Source: Pseudomonadota bacterium (lineage in GTDB: Bacteria > Pseudomonadota > Gammaproteobacteria > Steroidobacterales > Steroidobacteraceae). From it: DNA of 15,020 nucleotides. The notes beneath the pieces are model-generated. The model was given only the letters and a program-made list of their open reading frames with translations. It was not told the origin of the DNA and searched no databases. Position numbers and translations under genes: made by a program. Shown in pieces: positions 7,543 through 14,810 of the stretch. Within the stretch, counting starts at the first letter, position 1; each line of letters opens with the position of its first letter. Location: positions 1 to 15,020 of the forward strand of contig JAFEDW010000021.1 in assembly GCA_018241455.1 (NCBI GenBank), given 5' to 3'.

Positions 7543-7588
7543 GCCATCCGGACACCGCCCGCGGGTCTGCGGGCGATGTCCGGCTGGC
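7543..7588. terminator. Strong hairpin between convergent genes, likely bidirectional terminator
   Basis: Two 20-nt arms (7543-7562 and 7569-7588) pair at 18 of 20 positions around a 6-nt loop (GGGTCT). The core pairs are CCGGACA/TGTCCGG and GCCCGC/GCGGGC. It sits 7 bp after the lipoprotein stop and 18 bp after the end of the large TonB receptor gene. No U-tract follows on either strand, so termination or 3'-end protection by the stem alone is inferred. Confidence 0.65.
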
Positions 7589-7606
7589 CGGTACGACGAG
7601 ACAGCG

Positions 7607-10600
7607 TCAGAACTTTGCAGTGAACGCCACGAAGATCTGCCGACCGAGGATATCGTAGCTCGGGTAGGTGTTGGGCGATCCAGTGCCGGTGATATCGTCA
7701 CCCAGAACAGGTGGATCCTTGTCCGCGATGTTGTTCACGCCACCACGCAACTCGATGCCTTTCCGCGCGGGCCACACCACCGCCAGGTCGAGGTAGCTGT
7801 ACGCCTTGATTGTTGCGCGCTGTTTATCGTAGCCCGGAGCGCCCGCTGCCGTGCTCTCGACGAAGTGCAACGACGGATCATCGCTGTTGTTGTCGAATGA
7901 CGTGCTGCCGATGTAGCGCCAATTGAGCGAGACCAGGAGCTTCCGCCACGGCGTTTCCCAATTGAACCGCACGGTGTGGCGCCACCGGGGGTTGATGCCA
8001 TTGCCGCAACTGGTGCCGAACAGTCCCGCGCAATCGTAGGTATGGGCGCCGGTGTACGGCGTGGAAGTGGTGTGCTCCAGGTAGGTTCCGTTCAGCGCGG
8101 AGGCCAGCGCACCCAGTCGTCCCAGGTTCAGCCGGTAGTTCAGCCCCAGGTCGATACCGGAGAACAAGGCCGCACCGGTATTGACCGATGTCTGGCGGAT
8201 GTAGCCGCCTCCAGCGACGGACGCGCCAAACAGGGCACCGAGTGGCGTGCGCACGATTTGACCGCAATATTGCGGCGTGCCATTCAGCAAGCACCCGTTG
8301 AAGAGCACGGCGCCCGGGAGTGATCCGACCAGGTTGTCCATCTGGATGTGAAAGTAGTCGATCGTGCCAGTCAATCCGGGCACCAGGCCGGGTGCCGCGG
8401 TCACGCCAATCGAGTACGTATCCGCGGTTTCCGGCTTCAAAGCCGTGTTGCCACCAATGACCTGGCCGCACTGGTTGGAGACGCACTGCTGGATGGTATT
8501 GGTCGTTCCGCCATTGCCATATTGTGCGGCAGTCACCCCGGTATGCATGCACTGCTCCAGCGTTGCGGTGGCCGCGACAAGATTGCCATTGTTATCGACC
8601 GTTGGGGCGCATGGATCGATGCCGATGAAACTCTGCTGGCCGTAGGACTGCGGGTTATACAGTTCGATCAGGTTCGGTGCGCGGATGGCGCGGTCGAACG
8701 AGTAGCGCACGCGCAAGCTGTCGATCGGCGAGTACTGAACCTCGAACTTGTACGTGTTGGTCTTTCCGGCCAACGAGTACTTCGAGTAGCGGTAGCCGGC
8801 ATCGACGACGAGATTCTTGATGCCGGGCTTGTCATCGGCCAGCGGTGCGCGCACTTCCAGGAATCCCTCGTCGACTGAATAGCCATTGTCGATGGCCACC
8901 GCAGCACCCGAAAAGCCCGACAGCGCGCCGCTCAGCTCGCTGCCATCCGGAGCGAACTTCAGCGACTCGAAGCGGTGCTCGACACCCATGTTCATGTGCA
9001 CGCCGTCTGCCGCCCATGGGAGCTTCACGCCATATCGGGTCAGGTCGCCGGTCATGTCGGCATGGGCGACTTCTTCCCAATTCTGACCGTAGGCCGTTCC
9101 CGGCGTGTACAGGTATGCAAGCTGGTCCGCCGTGACTCCGCCCGTCTTGAAGATGTCGTACGGCACGCAAGGCGGCCCCGAGATGCATTGGCCGTTCGGT
9201 GCGACCTGCAGTGCGTTCTGGACGCTCTGGATATTCAGGTAGTTCTGGTTCGAGTTGAACAGCGAGGTGTAATAGAACTGTCCATAGGCGTCGTAATTCC
9301 AGGCACTTCCCAGGTCACCGCGCATGCCGCCCACGATGCGGTAATTGGTGTGCTCGAAGATCGCCTCCCTGCCCCCACCCTCGACGTTGCGCCGGCCAAT
9401 GCCGATTTCGGCCTGGACCGAGCCGGGATTGGCCGCATCCGCGGCAATCTGCGCCGGGCTACACAACTGCGCGGCTTCCTGCGCGCTCAACAGCGGGTTG
9501 CTGCAGTTCACGAACCAGCCACCATTGGGCGTGATGCCAGGCGGAGCGGCAACATTGCCGCCATTGAACAGCGCGGAAGGACCCACGACCACGTCGGTCT
9601 TGTCATTCATGAAGCTGAAGTCGACATAGGGCCTGGCCCAGTCGGCCAGATCCACGTGCGCCATGAAGCCGGCGTTGTAGCGCAGGTCGCCGCGCAACAG
9701 GTACTCATAGGCATTCGCGTTGAATTGCGCCGGTGGGTTCGAGCCGGCCTGCGGCCAGGGGAGAAAGTCGGTTCCGACCACTGTCAGGCGGGGCTGCCCG
9801 AGGATTGGGGTTCGCACGAAGCTCCCGTTCACCAACTCCTGCGTTGCAGCCAGCGTGAACCGGTTCGAATTCGAGCTGCCGAAGCAGGACCAGGTGCCGT
9901 CGCCGTTGGATGCGATCTCGCAATTGGAAAAATCGCGGGTGCTGCCCGGCACCGATGCCTGGTTGTGGTAGGTGAAGTATGCGGTCAGGTTGCCCGTGCC
10001 GTCGGCAATGCCCGTGCCCATGACCACCGACAGGTCGCGCTTTTGGCCGTCCGTCACGCTGCCCGTGGGTGGATTCCAATCGAGGTCGGCCTGCAGTTGC
10101 TGAAAATTGCGATTGCCGTTCGAATGCTGCGTAAAACCATAGCTGCCATCGACTTGTACGCCCTGGAAATCCCGCTTCATGATGAAATTCACGACGCCGG
10201 CGATCGCGTCGGAACCGTAGGTGGCCGAAGCGCCGCCGGTGACAATCTCGACGCGCTGGATCAGCGCGGCCGGAATCTGGTCGATATCCGGCGCCGGATT
10301 CGGGTTCGCGGTATTCGGATCCCCCGCGCCCAGGCGCTTGCCATCCACCAGCACCAGCGTGCGCTGCGGACCCAAGCCGCGCAGATCGACGGTGGTGATG
10401 CCGCCTGGTGCGGAAAGGGGATTGGAGCTGTTGCCAAAATCGACCGACGCGTTGATGAAGTTCTGCGGCAGGTTGTTGAGTACGTCGATCGTGTCCGTGT
10501 GCCCCTGGAGTTGAACCTCCTCACTGGAGATCACCTGTAGCGGGCTGGTGGACCCCACGCCGGCAGGTACGCTGATGCGCGATCCGGTGACGATCACTTC

Positions 10601-10717
10601 CTCCAGGGGAGGGCTGGCCGTTGCGGGCTGGGAGGAAGTAGCCTGGGCAACGGCATCGAGCGACCCGGCGCCACCAGCCAACCACAATCCGCAACAAAGT
10701 AATGCCCTGGCATTCAT
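7607..10717 (-). CDS. Large TonB-dependent outer-membrane receptor
   Basis: The protein has 1036 residues from ATG 10717. That start has a strong GAGGGGG ribosome site 7-8 nt upstream; an upstream in-frame start at 10747 would leave the signal peptide poorly placed. A signal peptide spans residues 1 to about 25 (ending AVAQA). A TonB-box-like EEVIVTGSRI follows at about 39-48, then a complete plug (about 55-170) with VDLRGLGPQRTLVLVDGKRL, DIDQIPAALIQRVEIVTGGA and ATYGSDAIAGVVNFIMKRDF. The rest is a large beta-barrel with long Asn/Gly-rich loops, ending FVAFTAKF with the terminal Phe typical of outer-membrane barrels. It imports an unknown ligand using TonB-ExbBD energy. Receptors with this plug are abundant in xanthomonads, sphingomonads and caulobacters, often for oligosaccharides. 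Codon use looks somewhat less G+C-rich than in its neighbours. Its promoter carries the box shared with the AraC and FG-GAP genes. Confidence 0.93.
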   Translation of the reverse strand: MNARALLCCGLWLAGGAGSLDAVAQATSSQPATASPPLEEVIVTGSRISVPAGVGSTSPLQVISSEEVQLQGHTDTIDVLNNLPQNFINASVDFGNSSNPLSAPGGITTVDLRGLGPQRTLVLVDGKRLGAGDPNTANPNPAPDIDQIPAALIQRVEIVTGGASATYGSDAIAGVVNFIMKRDFQGVQVDGSYGFTQHSNGNRNFQQLQADLDWNPPTGSVTDGQKRDLSVVMGTGIADGTGNLTAYFTYHNQASVPGSTRDFSNCEIASNGDGTWSCFGSSNSNRFTLAATQELVNGSFVRTPILGQPRLTVVGTDFLPWPQAGSNPPAQFNANAYEYLLRGDLRYNAGFMAHVDLADWARPYVDFSFMNDKTDVVVGPSALFNGGNVAAPPGITPNGGWFVNCSNPLLSAQEAAQLCSPAQIAADAANPGSVQAEIGIGRRNVEGGGREAIFEHTNYRIVGGMRGDLGSAWNYDAYGQFYYTSLFNSNQNYLNIQSVQNALQVAPNGQCISGPPCVPYDIFKTGGVTADQLAYLYTPGTAYGQNWEEVAHADMTGDLTRYGVKLPWAADGVHMNMGVEHRFESLKFAPDGSELSGALSGFSGAAVAIDNGYSVDEGFLEVRAPLADDKPGIKNLVVDAGYRYSKYSLAGKTNTYKFEVQYSPIDSLRVRYSFDRAIRAPNLIELYNPQSYGQQSFIGIDPCAPTVDNNGNLVAATATLEQCMHTGVTAAQYGNGGTTNTIQQCVSNQCGQVIGGNTALKPETADTYSIGVTAAPGLVPGLTGTIDYFHIQMDNLVGSLPGAVLFNGCLLNGTPQYCGQIVRTPLGALFGASVAGGGYIRQTSVNTGAALFSGIDLGLNYRLNLGRLGALASALNGTYLEHTTSTPYTGAHTYDCAGLFGTSCGNGINPRWRHTVRFNWETPWRKLLVSLNWRYIGSTSFDNNSDDPSLHFVESTAAGAPGYDKQRATIKAYSYLDLAVVWPARKGIELRGGVNNIADKDPPVLGDDITGTGSPNTYPSYDILGRQIFVAFTAKF

Positions 10718-10747
10718 GAAACGACCCCCTCGATATTGAAAGACCAC

Positions 10748-10769
10748 AGGCCGGCGCGTTGACCGGCCT
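10748..10769. repeat. Hairpin in the leader of the large TonB receptor gene
   Basis: AGGCCGG (10748-10754) and CCGGCCT (10763-10769) are perfect inverted repeats around an 8-nt loop. The hairpin lies just after the predicted transcription start (about 10774) and about 31 nt before the ATG at 10717. It could stabilise the leader, attenuate transcription, or end transcripts coming from the FG-GAP gene upstream. No U-tract is seen. Confidence 0.4.
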
Positions 10770-10780
10770 TATGGGTTCAA

Positions 10781-10823
10781 ACTGTAGCGAGGGAAATCCG
10801 GACGCCCGTTGCAGTACTTGCCT
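10781..10823 (-). promoter_or_regulatory. Predicted operator and promoter of the large TonB receptor (box copy 2)
   Basis: On the minus strand, AGGCAAGTACTGCAAC (10823-10808) is followed after exactly 21 bp by TACAGT (10786-10781), a reasonable -10. Transcription would start near 10774, about 57 nt before the ATG at 10717. The box differs from copy 1 at its first base and at the central AT, which reads TA. No -35 hexamer is visible at 17 bp, so the box probably binds an activator that replaces it. A second TTGCAGT, read on the plus strand, lies at 10826-10832. Confidence 0.6.
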
Positions 10824-10862
10824 AATTGCAGTTGCGGGGACAACAGCTGGGCCTGCTCACAC

Positions 10863-12593
10863 TCAGCGTGTCGCCGCTCGCTTGCGCAAGACGCCGCTCG
10901 AGATGACGAACACGCGGCCGGAATGGTGGCCGTTGACGGCGCTCCATCCCGAGGTGACCAGCAGGTCGACGGTGCCATCGCCGTCGACATCGCCCAAGCC
11001 CACCGCATCGAAGCCGAAGGTATCGCCGGGCGTGCGGCAGGTGTAGGTCTTGAGTAAGCGCCCGTCGCGGCCAGAATAAAGGTAAGCGCGGCCGCCGGAA
11101 ATCGCCGCGCCCGCGTACTGCCAGGCACCGACGATCAGGTCAGCGCGCCCGTCACCGTCGACATCGCCGGCCATCGACGGACTGGTGCCGAAGCCGTCTC
11201 CCGCGGTTTCTCCGGTGAGCGTGTACAGCGGCTTGCCCGTGCGGCCCGACAGCATATAGATGCGTCCGGTCGAAGGCCCGCGTGCGGCGTTGCTCCAGTC
11301 CGACGCGTAGACATCGGGCACGCCATCGCCATCCACGTCACCCGGCACGGAGACGAACATGTAACCGAGCATGCTGCCCGTGTCGTCGGCGTCAGTGCTG
11401 AATTTCAGTTGCGGCGGCCAGCCTTCGTAAACGTACACTCGGCCATGATGCGCGGGTCCTGCGCCCGGCGCACCGACCACCAGCTGGACACGCTTGCCTT
11501 CGACATGGCCGGCCACCGTGCTGCCGAAGCCATCGCCGATGCGCTCGCCCGAGAGGCTGTACAGCAGCGCACCGTCCTTGCCCGAGTAGATATAGGCGTG
11601 GCCGGCGACCTTGCTCTCGCCTTCCTTGCCGGGAGAACCCACGATCACATCGGCATAACCGTCGCCGTTCACGTCGCCGGCGCCGGAGATGTGGTTGCCA
11701 AAGGCCTCGTCGGCAATGGGCGAGTGAAACGTCTGCAGCGCGCGGCCGTCGCGGCCGGAATAGACGTGCGCGATGCCTGCGCCGGACGGACCGCTCGCCA
11801 CGACATCGGGAATGCCGTCGCGATTGGTGTCGCCCGCCGCTTCGACGCCACTGCCGAGCTGGTCGCCCGCCTGGCCGTCGGCGGTCCACAGCAGGCGGCC
11901 GCTGCCCACCGAATACACGTAGATGCGCCCGGCGTTCGAGTTGCCGGCGCCGTGCGTCGGCGCGGAAGTCACGATGTCATTGATGCCGTCGCCGTCGACA
12001 TCGCCGATATTGCGCGCGATCCAGCCGAACTGATCGCCGGCGGCTTCGCCGCGCCACTCGCGGATGATCTTCACCGGCTCGACGAACGGCGATTCGAAAT
12101 CCGCCGCGCCCGGCAGCAGCGCATGGAAACGCGGATCAGCGCGCAAATCCGCCAGGCCGGCATCGTCAGTGATTTCCGTCATGTCGTAGCGATGCGTGGC
12201 GGCCGCGCGCTGCAGCCATGCGAACGCGTGCTCCGTATCATGCTGCGCCGCGTAGGCGGCGCCGAGCGCGTAGAAATCGCGCGGCGAATCCGGCGCCAGC
12301 TGCAAGGCGTGTTGATAGGCATCGATCGCCTGCGCGGGGTCCTGCAACTGCCGCGATGCCCGGCCCAGTGCGCGCCAGGCCAGCAGGTTGCCCGGCTCGA
12401 GCGCGGTGATCTGCCGCAGCGTGGCGACGGCGCCGGCGGCGTCGCCCGCCCGCAACTGGCCCAGCGCGGCGGTCAATGCCGGGACCTGCTGCGCCGCCGG
12501 CGCAGGCGGAGTGGCCGCTGTCGGTGGGCTGCCGAGCCATGACAGGGCCAGCGCTGCGGCCACGGATGCGCTGATGCGTGCGTTGATTTCCAC
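10863..12593 (-). CDS. Secreted TPR plus seven-repeat FG-GAP (integrin-alpha-like) propeller protein
   Basis: I place the start at GTG 12593, preceded by GAGGGG (12605-12600) with 6-nt spacing. This gives 576 residues with an N-terminal hydrophobic signal sequence (SVAAALALSWLG, about 10-21). The open frame continues far upstream but only as an antisense shadow of the agmatinase and flavoenzyme genes. Residues about 38-135 form TPR-like helices (AWRALGRASRQL, AIDAYQHALQLAPDS), closing with LADLRADPRFHALL. Residues about 180-570 contain seven FG-GAP repeats, enough for a seven-bladed propeller. Six blades carry a DxDxDG-type calcium loop (for example DVDGDGIND and DVNGDGYAD); blade 4 has HVEGKR instead. 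The protein is probably periplasmic or exported and binds a partner or ligand; no catalytic motif is visible. Its promoter shares the operator box of the neighbouring receptor and AraC genes. Confidence 0.88.
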   Translation of the reverse strand: MEINARISASVAAALALSWLGSPPTAATPPAPAAQQVPALTAALGQLRAGDAAGAVATLRQITALEPGNLLAWRALGRASRQLQDPAQAIDAYQHALQLAPDSPRDFYALGAAYAAQHDTEHAFAWLQRAAATHRYDMTEITDDAGLADLRADPRFHALLPGAADFESPFVEPVKIIREWRGEAAGDQFGWIARNIGDVDGDGINDIVTSAPTHGAGNSNAGRIYVYSVGSGRLLWTADGQAGDQLGSGVEAAGDTNRDGIPDVVASGPSGAGIAHVYSGRDGRALQTFHSPIADEAFGNHISGAGDVNGDGYADVIVGSPGKEGESKVAGHAYIYSGKDGALLYSLSGERIGDGFGSTVAGHVEGKRVQLVVGAPGAGPAHHGRVYVYEGWPPQLKFSTDADDTGSMLGYMFVSVPGDVDGDGVPDVYASDWSNAARGPSTGRIYMLSGRTGKPLYTLTGETAGDGFGTSPSMAGDVDGDGRADLIVGAWQYAGAAISGGRAYLYSGRDGRLLKTYTCRTPGDTFGFDAVGLGDVDGDGTVDLLVTSGWSAVNGHHSGRVFVISSGVLRKRAATR

Positions 12594-12629
12594 TGGAATC
12601 CCCTCGTCGGTTGCTGCCGAAATCGGCCG

Positions 12630-12672
12630 AGCCTGGCAGCACCGCGCCCGCGCGGTGTTGCAGATCCTGCCA
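12630..12672 (-). promoter_or_regulatory. Predicted operator and promoter of the FG-GAP gene (box copy 3), with internal palindromes
   Basis: On the minus strand, TGGCAGGATCTGCAAC (12672-12657) is followed after exactly 21 bp by CAGGCT (12635-12630), which shares AGGCT with the -10-like sequence of the AraC gene. Transcription would start near 12623, about 30 nt before the GTG. The 21-bp spacer holds a perfect 7-bp palindrome (12640-12646 with 12651-12657, loop CCCG). This is flanked by another pair, CTGGCAG at 12633-12639 and CTGCCAG at 12667-12673. The -10 match is weak on its own and is supported mainly by the shared spacing. Confidence 0.55.
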
Positions 12673-12698
12673 GAAACCTGTGTCCGCCTCGCTGTTGC

Positions 12699-12704
12699 TA
12701 TAAT
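12699..12704 (+). promoter_or_regulatory. -10 box (TATAAT) of speB, predicting a leaderless mRNA
   Basis: A perfect TATAAT ends 6 bp before the ATG at 12711, so the predicted transcription start coincides with the A of the start codon. No Shine-Dalgarno sequence precedes the ATG (upstream bases are TTTCCCG). The -35 region (about 12676-12683) has no good TTGACA match. Confidence 0.55.
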
Positions 12705-12710
12705 TTCCCG

Positions 12711-13664
12711 ATGAGCGAGTACCTGTTCGCGTTCCAGACCTCGACGACGCACGCCGGATTCCTGCGCGCACCGCCGCTCGCGGCCCGTCCCGACGCGCGC
12801 TTCCTGGTCGCCGGCGTACCCTGGGACGGTGCGACCACCAATCGGCCCGGCGCGCGCTTCGGTCCGCACGAGATTCGCCGCGCCAGCCATATGCTGTGTG
12901 ATGGCATCCATCCGGGCTACGGCCTTTCGCCGCTCGAGGCAATGGCCGACTGCGGCGACCTGACGCTGCCCAACACCGCGCTCGGTCCGATGCGCGCGGC
13001 GCTCGAGCCGCAGGCGCGCGCGCTGCTGGCGAAGCACCACATGGTCTGGCTCGGCGGCGATCACTCGATCACGCTCTCGCTGCTGCGCGCCTATCGCGCA
13101 CACCTGGGCCGCCCGCTCGCGCTGCTGCATTTCGACGCGCACTGCGATACCTGGGAATCGCATTTCGACGAACCCTCGGGCCACGGCACCTGGGTATTCG
13201 AGGCGCTGCGCGAAGGGCTGATCGATCCGAAGCTGTCGGTGCAGGTCGGCATCCGCTCCGCCGCCGCGCGGGCCACGTCGAACTATGTCGCCGACCGCGG
13301 CGGCCTGATCTACACCGGCCGCGACCTGCGCGGCCTCGCCAGTTCCGCTCAGCTCGAGCGGGTGACCACGGAGATACGTGCGCGCCTGGCAGCGGATGCG
13401 GCGATTCCGGTATATATGAGTTTCGACATCGACTGCCTCGATCCGGCCTTCGCGCCGGGCACCGGCACTCCCGAACCCGGCGGCCTCTCGACCACCCAGG
13501 CATTGACGCTGCTCGAGGATCTCGACAGCCTGAATTTCATCGGCATGGACCTGTGCGAAGTGTCGCCGCCCTACGATCACGCCGAGCTCAGCAGCAACGC
13601 CGCTGCAACGCTGGCGTGGACGTACCTGTGCGGCCGCGTGGCGCGCACCCCGCGCGCCGCCTGA
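12711..13664 (+). CDS. speB: Agmatinase (ureohydrolase family)
   Basis: The protein has 317 residues. It hydrolyses agmatine to putrescine and urea in the cytoplasm using two manganese ions. All six metal ligands are visible: H118 (GGDHS), D142, H144 and D146 (FDAHCDTW), and D239 and D241 (SFDIDCLDP). Other agmatinase-type signatures are HGTWVFEALREGLIDP, SVQVGIRS, DPAFAPGTGTPEPGGL and GMDLCEVSPPYDHAEL. These resemble E. coli SpeB more than arginase. A related specificity such as guanidinobutyrase or another guanidino-acid hydrolase cannot be excluded. The gene has a TATAAT box immediately before its ATG and no ribosome site. The flavoenzyme gene follows after 18 bp, and the pair suggests catabolism of arginine-derived guanidino or D-amino compounds. 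Confidence 0.9.
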   Translation: MSEYLFAFQTSTTHAGFLRAPPLAARPDARFLVAGVPWDGATTNRPGARFGPHEIRRASHMLCDGIHPGYGLSPLEAMADCGDLTLPNTALGPMRAALEPQARALLAKHHMVWLGGDHSITLSLLRAYRAHLGRPLALLHFDAHCDTWESHFDEPSGHGTWVFEALREGLIDPKLSVQVGIRSAAARATSNYVADRGGLIYTGRDLRGLASSAQLERVTTEIRARLAADAAIPVYMSFDIDCLDPAFAPGTGTPEPGGLSTTQALTLLEDLDSLNFIGMDLCEVSPPYDHAELSSNAAATLAWTYLCGRVARTPRAA

Positions 13665-13682
13665 ACGCCCGGCGCCAGCAAG

Positions 13683-14810
13683 ATGGATTCCGTTGACGTC
13701 TGCATCATCGGCGGCGGCATGGCCGGCGCCTCGATCGCCGCGCACCTGGCACCGCATGCGCGCCTCGTGCTGCTCGAGCGCGAAGCGCACGTCGGCTATC
13801 ACAGCACCGGGCGCTCGGCGGCGTTGTACTCGCCGAACTATTGCAGTCGGCTGGTGCAGCAGCTGACGCTCGCCGGCCAGTCGTTCCTGGCCGCGCCGCC
13901 CGACGGCTTCACGGCGGCGCCGCTGCTGCGCGAGCGCGGCTACCTGATGATCGGCCGCGACACCCAGCTCGCGGCGTTGACGCAGTACGAACGCGAGGCC
14001 GCTGCCGCGGGCCTCGCGACCCAAAGGCTGTCGATGCAGCAGGCGCGCGCGCTCGTGCCGGTGCTGCGCACCGCCGGATTCGATTGGGCGATGCTCGATG
14101 CAAACGCCTGGGATCTCGACGTCGACGCGCTGCTGCAGGGATTCCTGCGCACCGCGCGCACGCAGGGCATGCGCGTGCTGGTCAATCACGAAGTCACGGC
14201 GATCGCGCGCGACGGTGCGGCCTGGCACATTCGCGGCGCGGATTTCGATCTGCGGGCCGCCATCGTCGTCAACGCGACCGGCGCGTGGGCGGATGAACTG
14301 GCGCGCCTGGCGGGCGTCGCGCCACTTGGCCTGGTGCCGCACCGGCGCACCGCCTTCATCTTCGACGCGCCCGCCGGCATTGATGCGTCGCGCTGGCCGA
14401 TGGTCGCCGACGCGGACGAGCTGTTCTACTTCAAGCCCGATGCCGGCCGTCTGCTCGGCTCGCTCGGCGAAGAAGTGCCCTCACCGCCTGTCGATGCGCT
14501 GCCCGAAGACATCGACGTCGCAACTGCCGTCGATCGCATCGAGCAGGTGATCGAATTCCCGGTGACCCGCGTGCTGCGCTCGTGGACCGGGTTGCGCGTG
14601 TTCGGACCGGACCGCGATCCGGTGTCGGGGTTCGATGCCGCGCAGCCGGGGTTCTACTGGCACGCCGGACTGGGCGGCTACGGCATCCAGACCGCCGCGG
14701 CGCTCGGCGCGTTCGCCGCTTCGGTCATCCTCGGCCGCACGCTGCCCGCGGCGCTCGCGGCACAGCAACTCAAGGCCGCGCAACTCGCGCCGCAGCGCCT
14801 GCGGCACTGA
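13683..14810 (+). CDS. FAD-dependent D-amino acid dehydrogenase, DauA-like, with altered substrate residues
   Basis: This 375-residue enzyme of the DAO fold starts with VCIIGGGMAGAS, the dinucleotide-binding motif, and ends with the FAD-binding GGYGIQTAAALG. It resembles Pseudomonas aeruginosa D-arginine dehydrogenase (DauA) over its whole length: GYHSTGRSAA, VNATGAWADELARLAGV, the RRTAFIF stretch, FYFKPDAGRLLGS and SWTGLRVF. Compared from memory without gaps, residues matching the DauA active site are kept at Y53, R222, Y249 and R305. H48 is replaced by Leu and E87 by Tyr. E87 contacts the guanidinium of D-arginine in DauA, so a substrate other than D-Arg/D-Lys is likely. It should oxidise a D- or other amino acid to an imino acid, passing electrons to the respiratory chain. 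It lies 18 bp after speB, probably in the same transcript. Its 3' end overlaps the convergent GH1 gene by 41 bp. Confidence 0.85.
   Translation: MDSVDVCIIGGGMAGASIAAHLAPHARLVLLEREAHVGYHSTGRSAALYSPNYCSRLVQQLTLAGQSFLAAPPDGFTAAPLLRERGYLMIGRDTQLAALTQYEREAAAAGLATQRLSMQQARALVPVLRTAGFDWAMLDANAWDLDVDALLQGFLRTARTQGMRVLVNHEVTAIARDGAAWHIRGADFDLRAAIVVNATGAWADELARLAGVAPLGLVPHRRTAFIFDAPAGIDASRWPMVADADELFYFKPDAGRLLGSLGEEVPSPPVDALPEDIDVATAVDRIEQVIEFPVTRVLRSWTGLRVFGPDRDPVSGFDAAQPGFYWHAGLGGYGIQTAAALGAFAASVILGRTLPAALAAQQLKAAQLAPQRLRH

Noticed and set aside
8975..10540. 521-residue plus-strand open frame opposite the large TonB receptor
   Set aside because: It is antisense to an intact receptor with full family motifs; its composition and lack of motifs mark it as a shadow.
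11409..12542. 377-residue plus-strand open frame opposite the FG-GAP gene
   Set aside because: It mirrors the repetitive FG-GAP coding sequence and shows no independent domain or ribosome site.
12594..14342. Upstream extension of the FG-GAP gene to a 1159-residue protein
   Set aside because: The extra part is antisense to speB and the flavoenzyme gene, is Arg/Gly-rich like a shadow frame, and precedes a good ribosome site plus signal peptide at 12593.
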